From Bryobacterales bacterium (lineage in GTDB: Bacteria > Acidobacteriota > Terriglobia > Bryobacterales > Bryobacteraceae), in the NCBI GenBank assembly GCA_020847975.1, contig JADLBD010000223.1, positions 1-43,202 of the forward strand: a stretch of 43,202 bases of DNA, in the 5' to 3' direction. The notes under the pieces are model-generated. The model did no database searches, was not told the origin of the DNA, and worked only from the letters and a program-made list of their open reading frames with translations. Numbering within the stretch: position 1 is the stretch's first letter; every line of letters begins with the position of its first letter. Of the stretch, positions 1 through 8,539 are shown piece by piece. The position numbers were made by a program, and so were the translations under genes.

Positions 1-2
1 AG

Positions 3-140
3 GTCCACTTCCACGACCTGCACGCCACCATCCTCCACCTCCTCGGCCTCGATCACAAGCGCCTCACCTACAAGTACGCCGGCCGCGATTTCCGCCTCAC
101 CGACGTCCACGGCGAAGTCGTCGACGGAATCGTCTCCTAG
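3..140 (+). CDS. DUF1501 family protein, C-terminal fragment
   Basis: This open frame enters from the left edge and ends at a TAG at 138-140, leaving 45 residues. The visible tail reads as a run rich in His-Asp-Leu-His followed by LTYKYAGRDFRLTDVHGE, which is the usual C-terminal signature of DUF1501 proteins, a sulfatase/alkaline-phosphatase-fold family exported by the Tat system in Acidobacteria and Planctomycetes. DUF1501 genes normally sit beside DUF1553/DUF1549 cytochrome-like genes; that partner would lie left of this window. The catalytic core is outside, so activity cannot be judged. The identification rests on the short tail only but the motif order is characteristic. Confidence 0.75.
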   Translation, partial: VHFHDLHATILHLLGLDHKRLTYKYAGRDFRLTDVHGEVVDGIVS

Positions 141-175
141 TGGCGCAGGCACTCTCTTGCCTGCCGCGCCGAGAC

Positions 176-1336
176 TCATCTCGGCGCGCTCCCCACTAAT
201 TTCGGATCATACGGTACGAATTGCCCCCTCCGCCGGTACTCCTCGTGATACAGGCCCACCTTGTCTTCATCCACCTCGATCCCCAACCCGCTTCCTTCCG
301 GCACACCCCAGTTCGCCCCACCGGCAATAGGGACGGGCGTCCGCAGAATGTCGTCCGCCATCATGTGCGCCGTCTGCTGATTCCCATCCACGATATTCGG
401 CAGAGTCAGCAATATGTGATGCGCCGCCGTAGCCGTGATCCCCAACTCCCCATGCGTATGCTTGCACACGCGCAGCCCCTCGAATTCCGCCACCCGCGCA
501 AGCCGCTGGAACTGCGCCAGCGACCCAGTGAAATAAGGGCTGAAACAGTACACATCCGCCGTTCGCGAAGTCATCTGCCGGTACGCGTCGGCCGCTGTCC
601 ACAACCCCTCATTCGCCGACACCGCCACAGCCGACCGCGACCGCACCTCGATCATGTTGCTTGCCGGATCCTGGCTCACCGGCTGCTCGATGAAGTCGAT
701 CCGGTGCCGGTCGAGCAGCGCCAGGTTCCGCAGCGCCTCGTTCACCGTCCAGGACCCATTAGCATCCAGGCGAATCTTCCGCTCCGGCCCGATCGTCTCC
801 CGCACCGTCCGCACCATCTCCAACTCCGCCGCAATATCGATGCCCACCTTGAGATAGAACACCTGAAACCCGCGCGCAATCCCTTCTCTGCAATCCGCCG
901 CAATGCGCTCCAGCGGACCCTGCGAAAGGTAATAAAAGTAATTGGCGCTGTCGCGCACCTTCCCGCCAAACAAATTGTAGAGAGGCTGCCCGCATGCCTT
1001 CCCGCAAACATCCCACAGCGCCATGTCAATCCCCGGATACGCGAAGCAAGCCGTGGGTTGCCGCCACAACCAGATGCCGCGCTGCCACAACTCCGCCCGA
1101 ATCGCCTCGCTTTCCCACGGACTGCGCCCTATCACGAACGGCGCCATCCCCCGCAAGGCCTCCAGCACCGATTCCACATTCGCCCCGCTACAGCTTTCCC
1201 CCCACCCAATCAGCCCATCGTCCGTGTACGCTTTCACGATCACATCGGTGACCCCGTCGCGATTCACCCGCGAGCTGACCTCCCGGTGTGTGTAAGCAAT
1301 GCTGATGGGAATGAATTCAAGCCGTGTAACCTTCAT
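176..1336 (-). CDS. Enolase-superfamily (mandelate racemase/muconate lactonizing) enzyme, cytoplasmic
   Basis: The 386-residue protein has the full MR/MLE layout: an N-terminal capping domain (about 1-120) and a modified TIM barrel. Visible active-site elements are Lys163 in YLKVG, metal ligands Asp191 (LDANGSW), Glu217 (FIEQP) and Glu243 (SANEGLW), and His293/His295 in the CKHTHGELG segment. These enzymes abstract the alpha-proton of a carboxylate and then racemise, dehydrate or cycloisomerise it. No signal peptide is seen, so it should be cytoplasmic. Its ATG overlaps the stop of the upstream amidohydrolase-like gene by four bases (ATGA), so the two are probably translated together and act on related compounds. 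The substrate (sugar acid, lactone or dipeptide) is not determinable from these motifs. Confidence 0.88.
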   Translation of the reverse strand: MKVTRLEFIPISIAYTHREVSSRVNRDGVTDVIVKAYTDDGLIGWGESCSGANVESVLEALRGMAPFVIGRSPWESEAIRAELWQRGIWLWRQPTACFAYPGIDMALWDVCGKACGQPLYNLFGGKVRDSANYFYYLSQGPLERIAADCREGIARGFQVFYLKVGIDIAAELEMVRTVRETIGPERKIRLDANGSWTVNEALRNLALLDRHRIDFIEQPVSQDPASNMIEVRSRSAVAVSANEGLWTAADAYRQMTSRTADVYCFSPYFTGSLAQFQRLARVAEFEGLRVCKHTHGELGITATAAHHILLTLPNIVDGNQQTAHMMADDILRTPVPIAGGANWGVPEGSGLGIEVDEDKVGLYHEEYRRRGQFVPYDPKLVGSAPR

Positions 1337-2100
1337 CGCCCCCCTCCGAGCAAACTCCGCGCATTCCCTTCCGCGATCGCGCGGGAATCCTCCTCGCTGA
1401 GCCCCGACTCCCGCATCTTGAACATCGCCGACTCGCGATAGAACAAGGGGAAATGCGACCCAAACACCACCCGTGCCGCCGAAACCTGCTTCGCCAGCGT
1501 GGCCACCCCCCGCAGCCGTTCCACCATCGCAAAATCGAAGTACACCTGCCCCGCTTCCGCAATCGCCTTCACCGGAGCGTCATGCCCCTGATTCAACACC
1601 ATCAGCCGCAGCGAAGGAATTCCCGCAACCACCGCCGCCAGAGGCCGTAGATCCACGTTCGGGACGCGCAGCATCGGATGCTGCGTGCGCACGTCCTCCA
1701 TCGCGGCCGCCAGTTGCACAATCAGACCCGAGCGCGCCGCCAGCCGCAATACCTCGGCAAACCGTGGGTCCTCCAAAGTGTACCCGTGGTAGTTCGGATG
1801 CAGCCGGATCCCGGGCATCCGGTGCTGCTCCCGGCACCGCCGCAGATCCTCCTGCCAGTCCGGCAGCACCGGATTCACGCTCCCGAACGGTACCAGCAGC
1901 CCCGCCCCGTGTACACGGCAAGCGGCAGCCAGCCGCTCGTTCACCCCACCCATGTCCTTATGAAGCAGCCCGTCGAAGCTCCCCACCCAGGCCTGCCCTA
2001 CCTCGTGCTCCTTCATCCGCGCCAGAAATTCGGCCGGTTCATCTCCATCCAGCCGCCGGAACGGCCATCGGGACAGATAAGCATGCGTGTCAATCGTCAT
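1333..2100 (-). CDS. Amidohydrolase_2-like protein with atypical metal site
   Basis: A 255-residue TIM-barrel protein of the amidohydrolase_2 (ACMSD-like) type. The start chosen is the ATG at 2100; a TTG five codons upstream (2115) is in frame. The N-terminus reads MTIDTHAYL where the family usually shows Asp-x-His-x-His, so the second histidine is replaced by Tyr. Other landmarks are RLHPNYHGY (about 99-107), MEDVR (about 134-138) and VVFGSHFPLF near the end, where the canonical metal Asp (GSD) is replaced by His. It is clearly paralogous to the gene at 8536-9309, which has the same altered positions. It overlaps the enolase-superfamily gene by four bases and lies 32 bases from a divergent, canonical amidohydrolase. 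A hydrolase or decarboxylase role is possible; loss of usual ligands leaves catalysis uncertain. Confidence 0.8.
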   Translation of the reverse strand: MTIDTHAYLSRWPFRRLDGDEPAEFLARMKEHEVGQAWVGSFDGLLHKDMGGVNERLAAACRVHGAGLLVPFGSVNPVLPDWQEDLRRCREQHRMPGIRLHPNYHGYTLEDPRFAEVLRLAARSGLIVQLAAAMEDVRTQHPMLRVPNVDLRPLAAVVAGIPSLRLMVLNQGHDAPVKAIAEAGQVYFDFAMVERLRGVATLAKQVSAARVVFGSHFPLFYRESAMFKMRESGLSEEDSRAIAEGNARSLLGGGR

Positions 2101-2118
2101 CGCGAATCCATTCAATGA

Positions 2119-2124
2119 TATACT
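2119..2124 (+). promoter_or_regulatory. Candidate -10 box for a possibly leaderless transcript
   Basis: TATACT lies eight bases before the ATG at 2133, within a divergent intergenic space of only 32 bases. No Shine-Dalgarno-like sequence precedes the ATG (the bases are pyrimidine-rich). A start site about seven bases downstream of this box would fall on or next to the ATG, which suggests a leaderless mRNA. No clear -35 is seen, since that position falls inside the divergent gene. Confidence 0.35.
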
Positions 2125-2132
2125 CGCCCCGC

Positions 2133-3020
2133 ATGCCGCACGTGATCCATCGCCGCACGCTGTTCAAGGAACTCGCCGCCAGCCCCATGCTGTCCTCCGC
2201 ACAGCCCAAGGACACCCCTCCCGGCAGCGGTTTCCGCATCTGGGATGAGCACTGCCATCTCGGCGCCGTGCCCGGCAACACCCCCGAAGAGCGCATCGAG
2301 GTCCTCATCGAATGCGCCGACCGCCTCGGCATCGAACGCCTCCTCGTGTCCCAAGGCTACTCTTCGCCCCTGCACCCCACAGCGGACCAGATCCGCCAGG
2401 AAAACGACCGCGTCATGCGCGCCGTCCGCCGCTTTCCCGACCGCGCCTACGGCTCCGTCTATTTAAGTCCCGCCTATCCCGAATTCAGCGTCCAGGAGTT
2501 CAATCGCTGCGTGCGCGACGGTCCCATGATCTCCATCGGAGAACTCGAAACAGACCGCCGCTGCAATGTTCCCGAAATGGACCCGATCATCGAGCAAGCC
2601 GCATCGATGAACGTACCCGTCCTCCAGCACACCTGGCTCAAAACAGACGGCAATGAACCCGGCGAATCCTCACCATACGATCTGGTGGAACTCGCCCGCC
2701 GCCACCCTTCGGTTCAATTCGTATGCGTCCACACCGGAGGCGATTGGGAGCGCGGCATCCGCATCATCCGCTCCACGAAAAACATCTGCGCCGAAGTCGC
2801 CGGATCCAACCCCACCACCGGCTTCGTCGAGATGGCCGTCCGCGAACTCGGCCCCGAACGCGTCATCTACGGCAGCGACGTCGGAGGCCGCGGCTTCTCC
2901 TCCCAACTCTCCAAAGTCCTCGGAGCCCGCATCCCTAACTCCGTAAAAAAACTCATCCTCGGAGAAAACCTCCGCCGCCTCCTCACCCCTATCCTCCAAG
3001 CGAAGGGATACAAAATCTGA
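2133..3020 (+). CDS. Tat-exported amidohydrolase_2 family metal-dependent hydrolase
   Basis: The 295-residue protein starts with HRRTLFKELAASP, a twin-arginine-like export signal, so it is probably folded before export. The amidohydrolase_2 metal site is intact: His40 and His42 in DEHCH, His166 (VLQHTW), His200 (CVHTGGDW) and Asp249 (IYGSDVGG). These residues match metal-dependent hydrolases/decarboxylases of the ACMSD-like superfamily. It is divergent from the atypical amidohydrolase at 1333-2100, reproducing the pairing of a Tat-type canonical enzyme with a leaderless atypical one that is also found at 7709-9309. The frame stays open upstream of 2133, but the start was set by the twin-arginine motif and by the divergent gene. 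The substrate is unknown. Confidence 0.85.
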   Translation: MPHVIHRRTLFKELAASPMLSSAQPKDTPPGSGFRIWDEHCHLGAVPGNTPEERIEVLIECADRLGIERLLVSQGYSSPLHPTADQIRQENDRVMRAVRRFPDRAYGSVYLSPAYPEFSVQEFNRCVRDGPMISIGELETDRRCNVPEMDPIIEQAASMNVPVLQHTWLKTDGNEPGESSPYDLVELARRHPSVQFVCVHTGGDWERGIRIIRSTKNICAEVAGSNPTTGFVEMAVRELGPERVIYGSDVGGRGFSSQLSKVLGARIPNSVKKLILGENLRRLLTPILQAKGYKI

Positions 3021-3048
3021 AACCTCGGCGCCCTCGGCGCCTGTCAGC

Positions 3049-3135
3049 GATATGCTCAGCCTCACGCACCATCTCGTATCCGAGTGCCCGAAACGCAGCG
3101 ATTACTGTGGTCCTGGGGGCATCAATCGGGAATTT
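3049..3135 (-). pseudogene. HicA-like toxin remnant
   Basis: A short minus-strand segment encodes FPIDAPRTTVIAAFRALGYE followed by MVREAEHIA. This resembles the N-terminal half of a HicA-family mRNA interferase variant (FPxDAP...V..AL..LGF..VRE.EHI). The segment has no plausible start codon nearby and the second half of the domain, normally carrying the nucleic-acid-binding strand, is missing: the frame runs into a stretch built from a GC-rich direct repeat (CTCGGCGCC twice, + strand 3024-3041). It is therefore a relic. The similarity is recognised by eye from a short stretch and could be coincidental. Confidence 0.4.
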
Positions 3136-3184
3136 GGCCACCAGGCGGGGATGGTCGCCTCTGAGATGAAGGCTTCGATATCGA

Positions 3185-3510
3185 GCCACTGCCCCTAAGC
3201 CTGCGCAATGCCCAATTGTCCGGCCCTGCGTCGATGGGTTTGATACCCTCTTCGTCAGCAGCCGCAGCAGCGTTGATGCGCTGGCGAAACGCATCGACGG
3301 GCTCGAGCGACTGCTCCAGAACGATCAACTGGCTAGAGCGGCTCTCTACCGCGGAAGCCCGCCGCCTGGCCTCGTCGATGAGATCTCTTAGTTGTTGTGC
3401 GATCGACGCATGGCCGAGGCGGGCGCCTGCATGGCTACCGACAGGAATTTCCGGTCGTCGCCATCAAGATGGCGTCGCAACAACGCGATCATGTGATGGG
3501 CGGCGCTCAT
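3185..3510 (-). pseudogene. AAA+ ATPase N-terminal domain remnant, frameshifted
   Basis: On the minus strand, MSAAHHMIALLRRHLDGDDR then KFLSVAMQA is read from 3510 to about 3434. In the next frame it continues as HAGARLGHASIAQQLRDLID and EARRRAS. Joined, these match the small helical N-terminal domain seen before the ATPase core in a bacterial AAA+ family (pattern: I+ALI+.H..GDD..F..IA.Q.AA..AR.GH...A.EL+.L+D). The ATPase core itself is absent, so only a truncated relic remains. One base change around 3433 separates the two frames. Downstream residues up to about 3190 keep a coding look but match nothing I recognise. Confidence 0.42.
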
Positions 3511-3794
3511 TGCAGTAAACCGATTTGTGCCGAGGAACCGGCTCTCCGTCGCGATAAGAGCCCTGCCGATACAAGTTGACGGCAGATCCTCCACCAGCGC
3601 CAACAGCCTGACCGTCAGCGGATCAGCCGGAGGGTTTACGAACGAGTGCAGGAACCAAGGGATTGGTGGTGGAGCCGCCCGGCTTGTGGGCCATCCACAT
3701 TTTTCAGGTCTTGATGACGGTTTCGGCACGGGATTCCCGGAATAGGAGTAGCAGCGGTTAGAACGCGGCAACTCTTTGAAAGGAAAATCCAACC

Positions 3795-4655
3795 ATGGTA
3801 TTACGATGGACGAACTCAATCGCGGCGCTCGGTCTCGTGCTGGGCTTGCAAGGCAATCTCTTTGCGGAAACCGGCTCGCTTCGCATTCTTCAGTTTCCCG
3901 GTGAAGGGGCAACGTGGTGTCTCGGGACGAACCCGCGCGGAGAGATGGTTGGCGAATACTTCGTTGGCTCACGCCCGTACGGTTTCCATCTATCGGGCGA
4001 CACTTACACCCGAATCGACTATCCGGGCTCCACGTCGAGCTACGCGTTTGATGTGAATGCTCGCGGCGACATCGTAGGTACGTACAACAACGGGATCCGT
4101 AATTTAGGGTTCCTGTATCAAAAGGGAATTGTGACCTCCATAGAGGTCCCGGGCTCGAAGGGAAACGGAGCACAAGGCATCAACCCATCCGGAGACAACG
4201 TTGGCTGGTCAACGGCGCTGGCGGATAACAAAACTCGCGGATTCTTGCTGCGCGAGGGCATCTTTTATGACATCCTCGTCCCTGGAGCCAGCTCAACGAG
4301 CGCTTTTGGAATCAGCCCACAGGGGGATATTGTGGGGAACTACGGGTCTGCGGGCAAGATTCATGGATTCCTACTCAGCCGAGACGGCGTATTCACAACG
4401 GTCGACTTCCCGGACGCGAGAACGACCAATACAACGTTGTACAAGATGAGCGCGCCGGGCGACGTCGCGGGAACAGCCTGGTTGTCCAACGGCGAAGTCC
4501 ACGGCTTCCTGTGGAAGGACGGCGTGTTGAAACCGTTCGACTACCCGGGATCGGTTGGGACGATGGTGCATGGAATCAACTCCGAAGGGGAATTCTGCGG
4601 CATGGTGAAGCTGACTGTGACGACTCCCTGGGGCGGCTTCGCCTGGCATTGGTAA
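3795..4655 (+). CDS. Secreted HAF-repeat (extracellular repeat) protein
   Basis: The 286-residue protein begins with a Sec signal peptide (hydrophobic core to about residue 24, cleavage after LFAE is plausible). The rest consists of about six tandem units with the pattern INxxGxxVGxY...HGFL..G.FTTVDxPG, the HAF-type extracellular repeat common in Acidobacteria. Such units are expected to fold as small beta-sheet blades, probably forming a propeller outside the cytoplasm. AAAGGA about 11 bases before the ATG serves as ribosome site. It precedes a second, larger protein with similar N-terminal units (from 4905), so the two may be duplicates or work together on the cell surface. No enzymatic residues are evident; the role is unknown. 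Confidence 0.82.
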   Translation: MVLRWTNSIAALGLVLGLQGNLFAETGSLRILQFPGEGATWCLGTNPRGEMVGEYFVGSRPYGFHLSGDTYTRIDYPGSTSSYAFDVNARGDIVGTYNNGIRNLGFLYQKGIVTSIEVPGSKGNGAQGINPSGDNVGWSTALADNKTRGFLLREGIFYDILVPGASSTSAFGISPQGDIVGNYGSAGKIHGFLLSRDGVFTTVDFPDARTTNTTLYKMSAPGDVAGTAWLSNGEVHGFLWKDGVLKPFDYPGSVGTMVHGINSEGEFCGMVKLTVTTPWGGFAWHW

Positions 4656-4904
4656 CAACGCCTTACGCCTGTCCGGGTGGTCCCGCATGATTGAGGTTAA
4701 GACTCCTCCGCTCGATCCCCACCGCGGTGACCGGCGCCAAGGTAACGACCGCGCGCGAAGACAAGAGGAAAGCCGGATTGCGAGGCTCCGGTTTAGCTTA
4801 GGTTCCATGTCTACGGATGCCGGCTGGGCGCAGGTGCAGAAAATCCCCCGGAGCTAAGATCAAAGCAAGCCCGCGTCTGCCCGGAATTTCTCTTGGGGGT
4901 AGCC
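4656..4904 (+). other. Intergenic stretch without a supported gene
   Basis: The 249 bases between the two HAF-type genes hold no supported coding frame. I see no convincing promoter hexamer pair or T-tailed hairpin here. A run of five G just before 4905 forms the likely ribosome site of the next gene. Confidence 0.5.
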
Positions 4905-7609
4905 ATGCTGCTGCTTGCATTCTTCAGTTGGACGCTGTTTGGTCAAGATGCCGCGCCCGTCGGACGGGGACTTCGTTTCCGTCCCTGGCTTCCTCCTGAG
5001 GGTTTTGCAGTTGTCGCGGTGAATGACAACGGCGACATCGCCGGCAATCATCGCGAGATGGGTCCGATGTTGATGACGGGCGATGGCATTGTCAGAGACC
5101 TGGGGCTTGCCGGCAGCACGGTTGCGGCGATGAACAACAATCGCCAGATGGTGATCAACGGTCCGGACGGGGTCTTCCTGCGCCACCCGGATGGCGTTCT
5201 CGAGCCACGCCGGGTGGAAGACTCCGCCGCGGTCACCGGCTACGGAATCAACAATCTTGGCCAGATTGCCGGCCAGGCGGACACGCGCTCCGTGGTCTGG
5301 AATGCCGATGGGACGTATCGGGTAATTCCGGCTCCCCTGATCCTGCCCGGCCGAAGGGAACCTGTCGCGAGTGCACGAGCCGTCAACGACGAAGGAACGG
5401 TGGTGGGCGAGTATGATTTAGGCGCAGACCTGCAACACGTCATTTACCGGCTGACAAAAGGTGTCCTGTTCGAAAGCATGGGAGTGGCGAGACTTGGCGC
5501 ATTCGGAGTGGGGCTGAACAATGCCGGCGACATCGCCTATTCCGCCAGCGACGCGTTTGGTTTGCGTACCACGTTGATCGCGTCGACGGGAGGGCTGCGC
5601 TATGCCGATAGCGGCGCGTCCGGCGGCAGTGTCCGGATCACCGGTGCACTGAGCCCTGATGGCAGGACCATCGTGGGCTCCGGCTACGTCGCCGAAACAT
5701 GCCCAGTCCGGATTCTGACGGTTCCGGAGATGGTACCGTTCGAAGGGGGCGTGATCCGGGTGGAGGCAAGAGCGGATGCCGACTGCGAGTGGTATTACCG
5801 GGATTCCCGGCGCTCGGGCGATGCAGCCTGGGACGTGCGGATTGCTTCCAGCACGACGCCACGCGTCAACCACCTGGACATTGCGGGAGCGGACATCGCC
5901 ATCCTACAAGGCGATGGAGCGCCTTGCGAGTACTCGCTGGTGGGTACGCCGATCTTTCCCACGACGCTGCCTGTCCCGGGCAGTTCGGCTTATGCGCCCG
6001 TTTCCGGCGCTACTCTCCGTATTCCTTTTGCCGCCTCCGCGGGTTGCCCTGGAATGTTTCGAGCGGCGCTGACTGGCTCCACGCCGAACCGGACTCCGGT
6101 TCAGGGCCGGGCAGTATCCTGCTCACCGTGGATTCGAACCCCGGTTCCTATCCGCGCGGCGCATCTGTTTCTATTGGCGGGCGAAGCCTCGCCATTACCC
6201 AACCTGGAGCAACTTGCGCTTATAGTGCGGGCGTTCCTTCCCTCTTGGGCGCTGGTTCGGGAACTGTGTTTGTTCGCGTGAGCAGCGCGGCGACAGACTG
6301 CTTTACCGAGGTGTCGGCGGACAGCGACTGGATCCGCCCGGCGCCGCTCGACCGGCGTTTGTTCACCTACGATCCCAACACGACCGGCAGGCCTCGGACG
6401 GCGACTTTCATGCTCGCCGGGCAAGCCTATCCGATTACACAGGAAGCCTCGGCCCCGAGAGCGCCGTTGTTAGTGGAACCAAGCGAGGCATTCGGGATGC
6501 GCTCCGTTTTCCGGGTCACTTACGCGGACGGGGCTCTCACTTCGCCCCTGACTACGTCGCTCATCGAATTCGGTGACAGGTGCAGTTTCACTTTCCAGAG
6601 GGTGCAGCGGCGGTTTGTCGCCAGGAACGAATACTGCACTCTGAATGCGTGGCAAGTGGGCGAACCGGCTGGATTGCTGATCCTTACCCTGGACATTTCA
6701 TTTGCTGATCGGACAGATCTTCCGATTCGGGCTGATGGCCGCCACTTGGGTGTGATGCACGCCGGCCAGGATGCGCCGCCGCTGACGCTCGTCAAGCCGG
6801 TCGAAATTCCGAGTAGCTGGCGGGGAGCAATCGGCCTCTGGACTGACAGCAGAGTTGGCATCGGCGGTACGTTCCGGTTCGGTTTACAGCCTCCTGGCGG
6901 AGCCAGCGCCGCTCCACCGGCCGGCGCAACCATTTATTTCAAAGACAAACCCGGGCTCGCTCCACACCGCTCGGCTTGCGGGCTGTTTGTCGATATCGAG
7001 GCGCGGACTATCGCCCTGCGCGATGACTTGGACATCTCATCCAGTTCACCGGCAGTGGCCGGCGCGTCCGTATCGCTGGCGAATAGCCAATGTATCGTCG
7101 ACATGGCGAAGGCTTCGATACAGACCAGGGGTTCACTGGCAATAGTAGATGTGCCGGTCCTCTTCCGGTCCGCGTGGCTGGGATTCCGTTCGATCGCCGC
7201 TACATTCTCAGTCCGGAACGGGCATACGTTCCCGTTAGAGGATGTGGCTGACTTCAGCGTTACGCCCTCCGTTGGGCAGCCATCCGCCTTCACGCTACCG
7301 GGACTCTTGCGCATCAGCCTTCCTGCTCAGGTTCCCATCGATACCGCTCGAGTCATGATCGCGCCCTCGGTGGACTCGACTTCCGGCTGCCTCCTTCAAT
7401 ATGACAGCCCAACTTCTTCGCTGCGCGCATCAGGACTGTGCGCTCTGGGTACGTCCACGTTCCAGATGATAGACAACGCGCTCGTCCTGATTCTCAATCC
7501 GGCCTATGATTCCCTGCTGCGCGGCGGCCAGACTGTTTTCGCCTCGCAAACTCCGCAGGGAGGCGCCGACAGCGGATGGTTTCGAATCGGCGGCATCAGC
7601 CTGCAATGA
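4905..7609 (+). pseudogene. Secreted HAF-repeat / BACON-like domain protein, single-base frameshift near 6048
   Basis: Two overlapping frames form one gene. From ATG 4905 (preceded by GGGGGTAG; a TTG at 4893 is also in frame) the first frame gives a signal peptide (MLLLAFFSWTLFGQ), then HAF-type units (VNDNGDIAG, INNLGQIAG, LNNAGDIAYS), then the first of about three BACON-like blocks. At GGT TGC CCT (6041-6050) the sense continues in another frame as WNVSSGADWLHAEPDSG, the typical BACON strand with buried Trp. Restoring one C to the CCC run gives a continuous protein of about 900 residues. The C-terminal 350 residues contain further beta-rich sequence with Cys pairs but no recognised domain. 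BACON-like modules usually bind carbohydrate or protein on the surface. Either a true pseudogene or a sequencing indel explains the break. Confidence 0.72.
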
Positions 7610-7708
7610 GCGTGACAGGCCGGCATCATGGGCGGCGGGATTCCTGGTATCTTGGAAAACTGGCACGGCGCGAAGCATGGCCGGCAGAAAGCAACGGGCT
7701 AAACGAAA

Positions 7709-8539
7709 ATGAACCGGCGAACCTTTCTTGGGAGTCTCGGCGCAGCCGCGTACGCGGAGATGCAGGGTGTGAAGGTCATTGATGCCCATGCCCACCTCCA
7801 TCATCACGGTGCTGCGAATTGGAGCGAAAGCGACCGCAAACTGATCGACGCCGCGGACAAGCTCGGCATCGACCAGCTCTGCTGCTCGATCCTGCCGCCG
7901 GAGCGGCCGACGAGAATGGAGAGTTTTCGGGATTGCAACCGGTGGCTTGCGGAAGCCATCCGGCGCTTCCCCGGCAGGATTCTCGGCTACTGTTTCGTCA
8001 ATCCCGGCTACACGAAGGAGGCGCGTGAGGAGATCCGGCGGTATGTCGAGGACCACGGCTTTGTGGGTGTGAAGCTCTATAACGACTATCGGGCCAACGA
8101 GCCCGTCGTATTCCCAATCGCCGAGCTGGCGATCGAATTGAAGATCCCCATATTGCACCATGCGGGGCATGTGAGCTGGCCTCCGCTGGCGCAGCCTCGC
8201 ATCAGCGATGGGGGCCATTTCGCGGAGCTGGCGCGGCGCTACCCGGAGTTGATGCTGATTTGCGCGCACATCTGCGGCGGCGGGGACTGGGAGTGGACCA
8301 TCAAAGCGCTCCGCAACGCCTCGTCCGTTTTTCTCGATACCAGCGGGAGCGTAGTTGATGAAGGGGTGGTGGAGATGGCGGTCCGCACGTTGGGCGCCGA
8401 GCGGCTGCTGTTTGCCTGCGACATGTCTCTCACCGCCAGCGTGGGGCGCATCCGCGGCGCTGACATCAGCGACGCCGACAGAAAGAGGATTCTCGGCGCC
8501 AACATGCAGCGCATTCTCAGCCGGAGGGGCAGCCGGTGA
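7709..8539 (+). CDS. Tat-exported amidohydrolase_2 family metal-dependent hydrolase
   Basis: The 276-residue protein begins MNRRTFLGSLGAAAYA, a short twin-arginine signal. The amidohydrolase_2 site is complete: His27 and His29 (DAHAH), His150/His151 (PILHHAGH), His187 (ICAHICGGGDW) and Asp238 (FACDMS). Length and motif order fit ACMSD-like hydrolases. Its stop overlaps the GTG start of the next gene by four bases (GTGA), so it is translationally coupled to the atypical amidohydrolase at 8536. It resembles the enzyme at 2133-3020 in architecture, including the C-terminal pattern VEMAVRTLGAERLLF compared with VEMAVRELGPERVIY. Function in the periplasm on a small amide, lactone or carboxylate is inferred; substrate unknown. 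Confidence 0.86.
   Translation: MNRRTFLGSLGAAAYAEMQGVKVIDAHAHLHHHGAANWSESDRKLIDAADKLGIDQLCCSILPPERPTRMESFRDCNRWLAEAIRRFPGRILGYCFVNPGYTKEAREEIRRYVEDHGFVGVKLYNDYRANEPVVFPIAELAIELKIPILHHAGHVSWPPLAQPRISDGGHFAELARRYPELMLICAHICGGGDWEWTIKALRNASSVFLDTSGSVVDEGVVEMAVRTLGAERLLFACDMSLTASVGRIRGADISDADRKRILGANMQRILSRRGSR

Noticed and set aside
3388..4173. Minus-strand frame of 261 codons
   Set aside because: Only its last 40 codons resemble a known domain; most of it is antisense to the HAF-repeat gene, so only the relic part was kept.
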